From IMG/VR virus record IMGVR_UViG_3300043438_000518, positions 1-64,000 of that record: DNA of 64,000 bases; one strand, 5' to 3'. This stretch comes from a virus. Below, one piece after another: positions 1 through 5,612 of the stretch (within the stretch, counting starts at the first letter, position 1; every line of letters starts with the position of its first letter). The notes under the pieces are model-generated. The model was not told where the DNA came from. It did no database searches and was given only the letters and a program-made list of their open reading frames with translations. A program made the position numbers and the translations under genes.

Positions 1-1389
1 GATCCCTGTACACAAGAGCTTAAATTTATTAATGCTGACATGTCTAGTCCTATAGTAATTGCTTACTATGGACAGGTTAAAACATTCTCTTATACAGAAT
101 TACAAGACGGAACATTTGACAATTGGATAAATAGTGTATATTTGAAGTATAAAAATACATCACCCTGTCAAGGAGTTGGAGTAACTACTACTACAACTAC
201 CACAACAAATACGACTCTAAACATTGTAAGTAATGTAATGAACTTAGGGGCTATTTCAAATGTTGGTAGTGTAAATATAGATGTAGGATCTAGCACCTCT
301 TCAGGAACTAACGTAGGAACAACCAATAAAACAAATAATAATGACAGCAGAACTAATTCTCGGAATCGTACTAGTAACAGCTCTAGTAATTCTAATTCTT
401 CTAGCGGCTCGTCAGGAGAAACTGGAAGCAACAGCAGTGGAGGAAATCCACCAGAAAATCAAAGCGGGGATAACTCCGGATCCAACCCCAGTACCGGAAG
501 TGGTAGTGGCAGCGGAGAAGGTAATGGAGGAAGCAGTGGCTCCGGCTCCAGTGGAAGTTCCAGTGGAAGTAGTAGTGGAAGTTCCAACAGTAGCGGAAAT
601 GGTGGCGGCTCAGGAAGCGGAGGTAAAACCGAAGAAAAAACGCAAGTACAAGAAGAAAAACCCACAGACCAACAAGTAGAAGAAACTAAGACTGAGCAAC
701 AAAAGACTCAGTCTAGTGGTACTGCGAAAGCAGCCAATAAAGCTAAAGCCGAAGTTGCTAAGCCCGCAATATTAGTAACTGGTGATTTAGTTGGTATTCA
801 GACTAAGTCTGATGGAGCACAAGATGCAAGAGGTACTGCCTCCTTTACAAGAGTAAAAGGAGATGGTACTTCTTCTCTTGGGTTTTCAGCTGATTACATG
901 CTTAATGCTAGAATCGGTAATATCTCGTGCGTACGCTCGTGGATAGGAGCAAATAAAAAAGGCAACAAACACATTAGTGTTGTTTCAGATGGTCTAAGTC
1001 TGATGCCTAAATCAATATCAAACACACTCTTGTTTGTAAGAGTAAACTCAGTTAAGAACTTTACAGCACTTTACGGAGCAGCTGGAACCTATGGTAAGTT
1101 ATTTGGAGAAGAGATGATTTCTACAATTGCTATAGGTGGATTTATGTACAAGGGAAAACTTACTAAGAATATAGATGCTACAATTATTGCAGCAGGAATC
1201 TATTCTCCCTACTCTAAATATTATACAGAGTCTTTATTTGAAGCTAAGCCTATTGTAATTCCTTTCTTTAACTTTACCTACAAAATGACCAAGACTTTTG
1301 GCTTAGGTATTACTGGAGGAGGAACTTACGTAGCAGGACAAGATATCTTAAACTTTCAAATCTTAATGGGAGCTAAGTTACTGATATGA
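1..1389 (+). CDS. Gly/Ser-rich linker protein with barrel-like C-terminus (5' partial)
   Basis: The frame is open from base 1, so the first internal ATG at base 40 is probably not the true start and the gene begins outside the window. The visible protein has three parts. An N-terminal globular piece ends in a run of eight threonines. A low-complexity linker of Ser, Gly and Asn (about bases 325-630) is followed by a Lys/Glu/Gln-rich stretch. The C-terminal part (about 200 residues) has alternating hydrophobic strands and Gly-rich turns and ends in KLLI, resembling an outer-membrane beta-barrel or fibre domain. Its TGA stop overlaps the ATG of the next gene (ATGA), so the two are translationally coupled. 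I do not recognise the family; surface or host-interaction is inferred from the exported neighbours. Confidence 0.6.
   Translation, partial: DPCTQELKFINADMSSPIVIAYYGQVKTFSYTELQDGTFDNWINSVYLKYKNTSPCQGVGVTTTTTTTTNTTLNIVSNVMNLGAISNVGSVNIDVGSSTSSGTNVGTTNKTNNNDSRTNSRNRTSNSSSNSNSSSGSSGETGSNSSGGNPPENQSGDNSGSNPSTGSGSGSGEGNGGSSGSGSSGSSSGSSSGSSNSSGNGGGSGSGGKTEEKTQVQEEKPTDQQVEETKTEQQKTQSSGTAKAANKAKAEVAKPAILVTGDLVGIQTKSDGAQDARGTASFTRVKGDGTSSLGFSADYMLNARIGNISCVRSWIGANKKGNKHISVVSDGLSLMPKSISNTLLFVRVNSVKNFTALYGAAGTYGKLFGEEMISTIAIGGFMYKGKLTKNIDATIIAAGIYSPYSKYYTESLFEAKPIVIPFFNFTYKMTKTFGLGITGGGTYVAGQDILNFQILMGAKLLI
325..630 (+). repeat. Low-complexity AGT/GGA-type codon tract (Gly/Ser linker)
   Basis: Short imperfect repeats of AGT, AGC, GGA and TCC codons encode an almost pure Ser/Gly/Asn linker in the reading frame of the surrounding gene. 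The period is mostly 3 to 9 bases, as in the GGAAGTTCCAGT-like units around 551-590. The same bases read one position over encode a hydrophobic and then Val/Glu/Pro-rich protein. Confidence 0.7.
341..679 (+). CDS. Putative overprinted single-pass membrane protein
   Basis: A 112-codon frame starting with ATG lies entirely inside the preceding gene, shifted by +1. Its product looks like a designed small protein: residues about 5-22 form one continuous hydrophobic helix (LILGIVLVTALVILILL), followed by a charged helix, a Pro/Val/Glu-rich stalk and a strongly basic tail (KPKKKRKYKKK). In the host frame the same bases encode only low-complexity Gly/Ser. An embedded membrane protein is known in other phages (Rz1 within Rz of lambda), but I see no lipobox here. 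The alternative is chance: GS-rich codons read at +1 tend to give Val/Glu, though they would not readily give the membrane segment and the basic tail. No function can be assigned. Confidence 0.4.
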   Translation: MTAELILGIVLVTALVILILLAARQEKLEATAVEEIHQKIKAGITPDPTPVPEVVVAAEKVMEEAVAPAPVEVPVEVVVEVPTVAEMVAAQEAEVKPKKKRKYKKKNPQTNK

Positions 1390-2537
1390 GGTGGATCATT
1401 GTTTTACTCTTCTTTGTGAACCCACTGAGTGCACAATTCACTTACTCAGGATATATGTACAGTGCTAATGGAGGTGCTGCTATAAACGTTCCTGTGAAGC
1501 TTTATAAAAGAACAACAACTACTACAGGAAATAACTCTACTACAGTAAAGGTTTATAGAACTCATAATGGAACTGGTGCTACCACACAGTACTCTACTTA
1601 TCCTTCTACGAGATCAGAAATGGATAGGTGTTTTAACACAAGTTACTCTCACACTAGTTTGTGGTCAACAACTACAATGTCGGGTAACTCTTCTTTAAAT
1701 TTTGGAACTTATAGTACATTAACTTCTGCAGGTGCTAGTGTTCCTAGTAGTGGGGATTACTATGCTACAGAAGTAAGTTTTACTTTTACCCCTGCAGAAA
1801 CTGGCACTTATTCTTTTGGTATGACTTCTGATGATGGATCAGATCTTTGGCTAGTAAACACAGGAAGTATTATTGAATACTATGGAGGTAAAGGAGTAGG
1901 TACTTACAAATACGGCAGTGTGAGTTTAACCGCAGGTACTTCTTATACGTTTATTGCACGCATGCAAGAATACTCTGGCGGAGATGGATTATATCTTATC
2001 TGGAGAAGACCTTCTCAATCTGCACATTCTTATCAATCTTCTGAAGTAGGGACAGTAACTACTACAACCTCTTCTTGGACTTTAGATGCTACAGCGTATA
2101 CTAACTCTTCAGGATACTATGCTTTCTCTAGAACCACTACTGCAAGTACGCAATGGTATATACAAGTAGATGTACCTACAAGAATTCAGGCTTACACTAG
2201 CACAGATATTCAAACAGTATCTAATATTATCTTAGGTAAGTCTACAGTCAATGGATTATCTTATCACAGATTTGATGTTAATGATGACGGAAGATTAAAC
2301 ATTGCAGACAAGTATTACGTAGCTGCTAGGAAGTCAGGAAGATTTACTAGATGGAGGTTAGCCTCTGATGTAAGAATATTTACAGCTACTGAGTACAATA
2401 CAATCTCTTCTTCTACTGGTAATGTGCGTACTACATATCCAGGAATAACTACCTTCTCAACTTCTACTTTAACTAGTGGAGGAACCCTTAATCTATATTT
2501 AATAGCTCCTGGATACTCTGGAGCAGTAACTTACTAA
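1386..2537 (+). CDS. Exported PA14-domain protein with EF-hand/dockerin-like loop
   Basis: A signal peptide is visible at the N-terminus (MRWIIVLLFFVNPLSA, then QF), with the SAQ cleavage context common in Bacteroidetes. Residues about 100-210 match a PA14/GLEYA beta-sandwich: FTPAETGTYSFGMTSDDGSD and a closing GLYLIWRRP, typical of carbohydrate-binding adhesins and glycosidases. Near residues 297-308 the sequence DVNDDGRLNIAD is a calcium-binding loop of the dockerin/EF-hand type. The start overlaps the upstream stop (ATGA) and the next gene begins two bases after the stop region, so the three left-edge genes form one operon. It probably binds glycans outside the cytoplasm, as part of the virion or displayed by the infected cell; which one cannot be told from sequence. 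Confidence 0.6.
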   Translation: MRWIIVLLFFVNPLSAQFTYSGYMYSANGGAAINVPVKLYKRTTTTTGNNSTTVKVYRTHNGTGATTQYSTYPSTRSEMDRCFNTSYSHTSLWSTTTMSGNSSLNFGTYSTLTSAGASVPSSGDYYATEVSFTFTPAETGTYSFGMTSDDGSDLWLVNTGSIIEYYGGKGVGTYKYGSVSLTAGTSYTFIARMQEYSGGDGLYLIWRRPSQSAHSYQSSEVGTVTTTTSSWTLDATAYTNSSGYYAFSRTTTASTQWYIQVDVPTRIQAYTSTDIQTVSNIILGKSTVNGLSYHRFDVNDDGRLNIADKYYVAARKSGRFTRWRLASDVRIFTATEYNTISSSTGNVRTTYPGITTFSTSTLTSGGTLNLYLIAPGYSGAVTY

Positions 2538-2538
2538 C

Positions 2539-2985
2539 ATGAAAAAACTATTTATACTTTCTGCCCTAGTCACTATGATGACTTCTCTGAGTGCTCAATG
2601 CTACAAAGTTGACACTGTAACTTCAATTGCTTCTGTAACAGAGATAGGAGGAAGGCCTATCATCTTCGGAGCACAGACAACTCTAGAAGAGATCGCTTCT
2701 TCAAAGTACCAATTATGTAATGAGGGCAGTCCTATTTCAGGAGAAATCAAATCCATTGCTATGCCTGAACAACTCTTAAACATTGTAGGCTTACAGTTTC
2801 TTAAGCGTGAGTACATTGTAATTACACAGATCAATGTCAATGGAACTGTTGTAACAGGAGAAGCAAAGAAGATTGTCTATGTAAATGCAATGTTTGTTTC
2901 TGTAGAAGGGATTCCTCACAACAGAAAAGCTTACTCTAAGGCCTTGGAGAAGTCGTTTAAGAATGGATTTGAAAACTTGAAATAG
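2539..2985 (+). CDS. Small exported protein of unknown function
   Basis: The 148-residue product begins with a clear signal peptide (MKKLFILSALVTMMTSLSA, then QCYKV), again with a SAQ cleavage context. The mature part is about 128 residues with two cysteines, one beside the cleavage site and one near mature residue 40, and alternating beta-like segments. It follows the PA14 gene by one base and is probably co-transcribed with it. I do not recognise the fold. A cysteine three residues after the predicted cleavage site does not form a normal lipobox, so a soluble periplasmic or secreted protein is more likely than a lipoprotein. Confidence 0.55.
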   Translation: MKKLFILSALVTMMTSLSAQCYKVDTVTSIASVTEIGGRPIIFGAQTTLEEIASSKYQLCNEGSPISGEIKSIAMPEQLLNIVGLQFLKREYIVITQINVNGTVVTGEAKKIVYVNAMFVSVEGIPHNRKAYSKALEKSFKNGFENLK

Positions 2986-3002
2986 GATAATATCCTTCTC
3001 AA

Positions 3003-3251
3003 ATGAGAAGTTGTCTATTTTGACTTTCTATTCTAACTTATATTACAGCAGTTTTTAACCAAATAGCTCTCGGAGCTAAGTCTCTGTTCTGTCCACTTAT
3101 TGCCTACGGTCTATTAGTTGTAGGTCAGAGCACTGTAAACTTCGTAAGAACATTTCGACACTATCGGAGAAAACCAATTTCACCTCTGAGGGCTACTCTC
3201 ACAATCCGACTTCTAGCAGATTACTTTCTAATCCTCATCTGCGAACACTAA
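3003..3251 (+). pseudogene. Interrupted small membrane-protein frame (premature TGA at codon 7)
   Basis: From the ATG at 3003 the frame reads MRSCLF, meets TGA at 3021-3023, and then stays open for 75 more codons to TAA at 3249-3251. The downstream translation has two hydrophobic stretches (around LSILTYITAVF and CPLIAYGLLVVG), then a basic segment (FRHYRRK) and another hydrophobic end. No ATG, GTG or TTG lies between the TGA and the first conserved-looking segment. A single G-to-A change would turn TGG (Trp) into this TGA. Well-defined genes here use TGA as a true stop, so general recoding is unlikely. It may be a decayed gene, a readthrough product, or a chance frame; leucine codons CTC and CTG are more frequent here than in neighbouring genes. 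Confidence 0.3.
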
Positions 3252-3265
3252 GAAGTGGTGTCAGT

Positions 3266-3289
3266 CTACAAATGTAATAGCATTTGTAG
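3266..3289. terminator. Perfect 9-bp hairpin between convergent genes
   Basis: CTACAAATG and CATTTGTAG form a perfect 9-bp stem around a six-base loop (TAATAG). It lies between the ends of a plus-strand operon and the minus-strand gene ending at 3326, where a bidirectional terminator is expected. It lacks a long T-tract directly after the stem on the plus strand, so it may instead be a processing or stability element. Confidence 0.45.
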
Positions 3290-3325
3290 GTCAGAAGTCT
3301 GGTGTGTTGAAAATTTGTGGATTTT

Positions 3326-3598
3326 TTAGAGTCCTGCAGCCTGCTGACCCTTTAGATAGTCAGTCTGTTGCATTGGAGGATCATCGTCTACAAGAGAGTC
3401 CATAGCCATTTCTATGTATTCCCACAACATTTCTTCTGTGTATCTCTTTCTGTAGGTAAAGTCTTTGAAGCCTTCGTACAAAGCATTTTTAAATCCTTCT
3501 ATATCCCCTGCTATCTTAATCTCTTCGTCTTGCAAGGCTAACAGGAATATGTCAAACACTTCCTGAGCTGTGGGTCTTTTAATCTTTTCCATCGACAT
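3326..3598 (-). CDS. Small acidic protein of unknown function
   Basis: The product is about 90 residues if started at the ATG at 3598 (MSMEKIKRP). An in-frame GTG at 3619 could add seven residues but would overlap the promoter -7 element at 3619-3626, so I prefer the ATG. The protein is predicted mostly helical and rich in Glu, Asp, Phe and Tyr, with a Gln/Ala C-terminus. No domain is recognised. It is the only minus-strand gene in the left half and is transcribed divergently from the HTH gene across a control region, as expected for a regulator or early gene. Confidence 0.55.
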   Translation of the reverse strand: MSMEKIKRPTAQEVFDIFLLALQDEEIKIAGDIEGFKNALYEGFKDFTYRKRYTEEMLWEYIEMAMDSLVDDDPPMQQTDYLKGQQAAGL

Positions 3599-3618
3599 AG
3601 CAGTGTTTTTAGTTAACA

Positions 3619-3626
3619 CAAATATA
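3619..3626 (-). promoter_or_regulatory. Minus-strand -7 element (TATATTTG)
   Basis: On the minus strand these bases read TATATTTG, the same -7 box found upstream of several plus-strand genes here and matching the Bacteroidetes consensus TAnnTTTG. No TTG lies at the expected -33 distance, so this is weaker than the others. It would place the transcript start around 3612, leaving a short leader before the ATG at 3598. Confidence 0.4.
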
Positions 3627-3708
3627 AGTTTAAATCTTTTTTTGTCTATAGTGTTTGTCTAATACTTACAAACTAATAAAATAATTATCTAGATTAAAAT
3701 TTCTCTTA

Positions 3709-3737
3709 ACACGTGTAATATAAAATGTTACACGTGT
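3709..3737. promoter_or_regulatory. Operator-like inverted repeat in the divergent control region
   Basis: Two perfect 10-base arms, ACACGTGTAA and TTACACGTGT, flank a 9-base spacer (TATAAAATG). Each arm also contains the self-palindrome ACACGTGT, so the element could hold two dimers. It lies 20 bases upstream of the -33 box of the HTH gene promoter and about 110 bases from the start of the divergent minus-strand gene. The HTH protein encoded at 3812 is the obvious candidate ligand (inference). Confidence 0.6.
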
Positions 3738-3757
3738 CTTTAGACTTAACATTTAAC

Positions 3758-3787
3758 TTGACTTTTTTTGCTATAATGGTATATTTG
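3758..3787 (+). promoter_or_regulatory. Host-type promoter TTG-N19-TATATTTG
   Basis: TTG at 3758-3760 and TATATTTG at 3780-3787 are separated by 19 bases, matching the Bacteroidetes primary sigma consensus (TTG at -33, TAnnTTTG at -7). It lies 25 bases before the HTH gene start and presumably drives the HTH to portal operon. The leader contains AAACCAAACCAA directly before the ATG. Confidence 0.65.
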
Positions 3788-3811
3788 TTTAAGTAAAAAC
3801 AAACCAAACCA

Positions 3812-4168
3812 ATGAAAGTAGCACGTAGATATGAAGAAGGAGTCAAGTTACATCAAGCATATATTGATGTATTGCTTAGACTTGCAGGGTATAGATTGTC
3901 AGATCTATACACTAGTATATTAGCCCATAGTTCTTACTACGGTACTTTAGACAAGGAAGTAAAAGAAAGAATCGCAAGTGAGTTTAGCACATCAGTCCAA
4001 GTAATTTCTAACGGGATTACTAGACTAAGAAAAATGGGCATCTTAGAAAAAAACACAGTCAACAGAAGATTGTGTCCTACTAGCAAGCAAGACGTTACAC
4101 TCACTTTGATTCTTTCTACAGGAGAAACTAAAAAGGTAGAACCCCAGTTGGAAGCTGCACAAGCATGA
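3812..4168 (+). CDS. Winged-helix DNA-binding protein, putative regulator
   Basis: The 118-residue protein has a helical N-terminus and a typical winged-helix segment at about residues 50-90: FSTSVQVISNGITRLRKMGI looks like a helix-turn-helix recognition pair, followed by a short beta wing. It is the first gene behind a strong promoter and a palindromic operator, and its TGA stop overlaps the ATG of the IHF-like gene (ATGA). Small winged-helix genes next to the terminase block occur in crAss-like phages. Autoregulation through the inverted repeat at 3709-3737 is inferred from position only. Confidence 0.65.
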   Translation: MKVARRYEEGVKLHQAYIDVLLRLAGYRLSDLYTSILAHSSYYGTLDKEVKERIASEFSTSVQVISNGITRLRKMGILEKNTVNRRLCPTSKQDVTLTLILSTGETKKVEPQLEAAQA

Positions 4169-4719
4169 GAACTGTAAAGGATAAATACGACAACATCGAA
4201 ATAAAAACCTATGCAGCTTACTCCGAGGTTGCTAAGGAAATGGATATGACTATAGACCAAGTAAGCACAGTCTACGAGTGGTATCTTAAAAAAACCATCG
4301 AAGAGATTAAAGAGCTACCCACAGTTAAAGTAAGATTGTCTGGATTAGGAGTTCTAGTATTTAATCCTAACAAGGCAATGAAGACTATAGCTACTAAACT
4401 TAAGTCTGAAACTTTGCTTACAGATTCTCCTAGAGAAGATCTTACAGCACTCAGAGGATATAATAACTACTACTTGCTAGAGAACTGGATTAAGTTATTT
4501 GAAGACAGATATGAAAGAGGAAAATCTAAAAAACTATACGCACCTGTAGTAGTTGATTACTTTGATAGAACTGTTATAACCTTAAAACAAAACCACAAAA
4601 AATTATATGAATCCTTACAAAGAGTATATGGCCCTGAGCCTGAAGGGTCTAAAGAATTTGAACAAAGTACTGGAGGGAGTGGCAACGAAGACAGCGAACC
4701 AATTCAAACTATTGAATAA
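4165..4719 (+). CDS. IHF/HU-like DNA-bending protein
   Basis: The 184-residue product resembles the divergent IHF/HU-like proteins encoded just upstream of the terminase in crAss-like phages. Residues about 15-80 contain the helical dimerisation part and the strand-turn VKVRLSGLGVLVFNPNK, which corresponds to the conserved GxGxF-type turn of HU/IHF. The C-terminal 90 residues are an added, partly acidic tail ending in a disordered Gly/Ser/Glu segment. It probably bends or packages phage DNA. It overlaps the HTH gene by four bases. A second IHF-like gene is at 20055. Confidence 0.65.
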   Translation: MRTVKDKYDNIEIKTYAAYSEVAKEMDMTIDQVSTVYEWYLKKTIEEIKELPTVKVRLSGLGVLVFNPNKAMKTIATKLKSETLLTDSPREDLTALRGYNNYYLLENWIKLFEDRYERGKSKKLYAPVVVDYFDRTVITLKQNHKKLYESLQRVYGPEPEGSKEFEQSTGGSGNEDSEPIQTIE

Positions 4720-4981
4720 TGAAAAACAGAACATTATCGCAGAGCGAATGGATATTTGTCTCAAGTGTCCCTACAATTCAACAAACGCAGTATCTTCCCC
4801 TGAGTACTTACAACTCACGGGCGAACACTACAGCACTACCAGGTCAGAACTACACTGTTCGTTTTGTGGGTGTATCTGCACCTTCAAAACAGCATCTCTA
4901 TCTTCGAATTGTGGAGTAGAGAGTTGGAACGCATCTAAACCAGATAAACAAATAGAACTATTATGGCACAAAGTAGAGTAA
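4607..4981 (+). CDS. Small zinc-ribbon-like protein
   Basis: The protein (up to 124 residues) has a CxxC pair in MDICLKCPYN and a second cluster in LHCSFCGCIC with further cysteines, a pattern expected for a zinc-binding knuckle. The first ATG at 4607 gives a 113-base overlap with the IHF-like gene. The amphipathic helix it adds (KVLEGVATKTANQFKLLNNE) looks natural and precedes the zinc site as in other phage proteins of this kind, so I keep it. A start at 4748 would be the minimal alternative. It may bind nucleic acid or the packaging motor; no function is established. Confidence 0.55.
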   Translation: MNPYKEYMALSLKGLKNLNKVLEGVATKTANQFKLLNNEKQNIIAERMDICLKCPYNSTNAVSSPEYLQLTGEHYSTTRSELHCSFCGCICTFKTASLSSNCGVESWNASKPDKQIELLWHKVE

Positions 4982-5094
4982 AGAAACTCACAATCAAGAA
5001 TGGTTGTGACAAGAAACCAGGAAGTAAGTGTGGAGTACAGATTTACTTCTTGCCTGCTGACAAACCTTTAACACAGGTTTCTTCTAAAAAATAA
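4963..5094 (+). CDS. 43-residue basic protein
   Basis: ATG at 4963 to TAA at 5092-5094 encodes 43 residues beginning MAQSRVKKLTIKNGCDKK and ending VSSKK. It overlaps the zinc-protein gene by 19 bases and ends four bases before the next ATG, filling an otherwise empty gap in a fully packed operon. It has two cysteines and many lysines, and a short beta-like stretch (CGVQIYFLPAD). No family recognised. Confidence 0.5.
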   Translation: MAQSRVKKLTIKNGCDKKPGSKCGVQIYFLPADKPLTQVSSKK

Positions 5095-5098
5095 GATT

Positions 5099-5305
5099 AT
5101 GGAAAACCACCAAGCCCCTAGTCAACAACCCTACGTATCTAAGACTTTACAGGATAACTTATTCGAGACGTTTAAGATTTTCTGGAAAGCAGGATACTCG
5201 TACGGAAAGACTGGAAGAGATGAAGACTTCTATGCACGTGTTCTTGAAGACATCATGAACATGAACCAGTCAGACTTCTTAAAAAAATACAACAATGGCA
5301 ACTAA
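5099..5305 (+). CDS. Small helical protein in the packaging operon
   Basis: The 68-residue product is predicted helical, with aromatic-rich segments (LFETFKIFWKAGYSYGKTGRDEDFY). It overlaps the next gene by 11 bases, so translation is coupled. Located two genes before the large terminase it could be a small terminase or packaging accessory protein, but I see no HTH or other defining motif. Confidence 0.5.
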   Translation: MENHQAPSQQPYVSKTLQDNLFETFKIFWKAGYSYGKTGRDEDFYARVLEDIMNMNQSDFLKKYNNGN

Positions 5306-5612
5306 AAAACTATCCTATATATCAGCAGAACTTGAATGGGCAGAACAACGCTTAACTGAGTGGAGAGCATATATAGATAACAATCCTATCAATGGATTGA
5401 AAGACAGAATTGAATGGAAGCCTACAGCCAAAGGAGGAACAATGCCTATGGTTATTGCTAGCCAAGAATCACAAATCAAATCTCTTAGAGATACTATGAA
5501 AGAATACTTAGCTTTACTTGAAGTAGTAGATCGTCTTAGAGAGAAAGAAGAACAAAAAGCAGAAGCCCGTGGATCTCAAGAGATTAACGGTAAGATGAAA
5601 CAATTTAGTTAA
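5295..5612 (+). CDS. Coiled-coil protein upstream of terminase (small-terminase candidate)
   Basis: The 105-residue product is almost all charged helix: a first helix (SAELEWAEQRLTEWRAY), a loop, then a long heptad-like helix around ESQIKSLRDTMKEYLALLEVVDRLREKEEQ and a basic tail. Its stop shares a base with the terminase ATG. Small terminases often sit here and oligomerise through coiled coils, but the N-terminal DNA-binding HTH is not obvious, so this is positional inference. Confidence 0.5.
   Translation: MATKKLSYISAELEWAEQRLTEWRAYIDNNPINGLKDRIEWKPTAKGGTMPMVIASQESQIKSLRDTMKEYLALLEVVDRLREKEEQKAEARGSQEINGKMKQFS

Larger units (their letters stand above)
2986..3325. other. Intergenic stretch between convergent genes; no intact gene
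   Basis: This 340-base stretch separates the plus-strand exported-protein operon from the convergent minus-strand gene. It is locally richer in G and C than its surroundings and holds an interrupted reading frame (3003-3251) and a perfect 9-bp hairpin (3266-3289). I looked for tRNA-like D-arm, anticodon-arm and TTC loop arrangements and found none that pair. No CRISPR-like repeats are present. Confidence 0.6.

Noticed and set aside
168-665. Antisense Leu/Pro-rich frames opposite the Gly/Ser tract
   Set aside because: They are reverse-strand shadows of AGT/GGA codons and have no start context or sensible domain structure.
2986-3325. Possible tRNA or small structured RNA gene
   Set aside because: Segments resembling a T-loop and D-loop exist but acceptor, anticodon and T stems do not pair; only the 9-bp hairpin at 3266-3289 holds.
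4719-4919. 66-codon frame starting at the stop of the IHF-like gene
   Set aside because: It overlaps the zinc-protein frame, whose CxxC motifs and helix are clearly the coding version; the alternative has no recognisable features.
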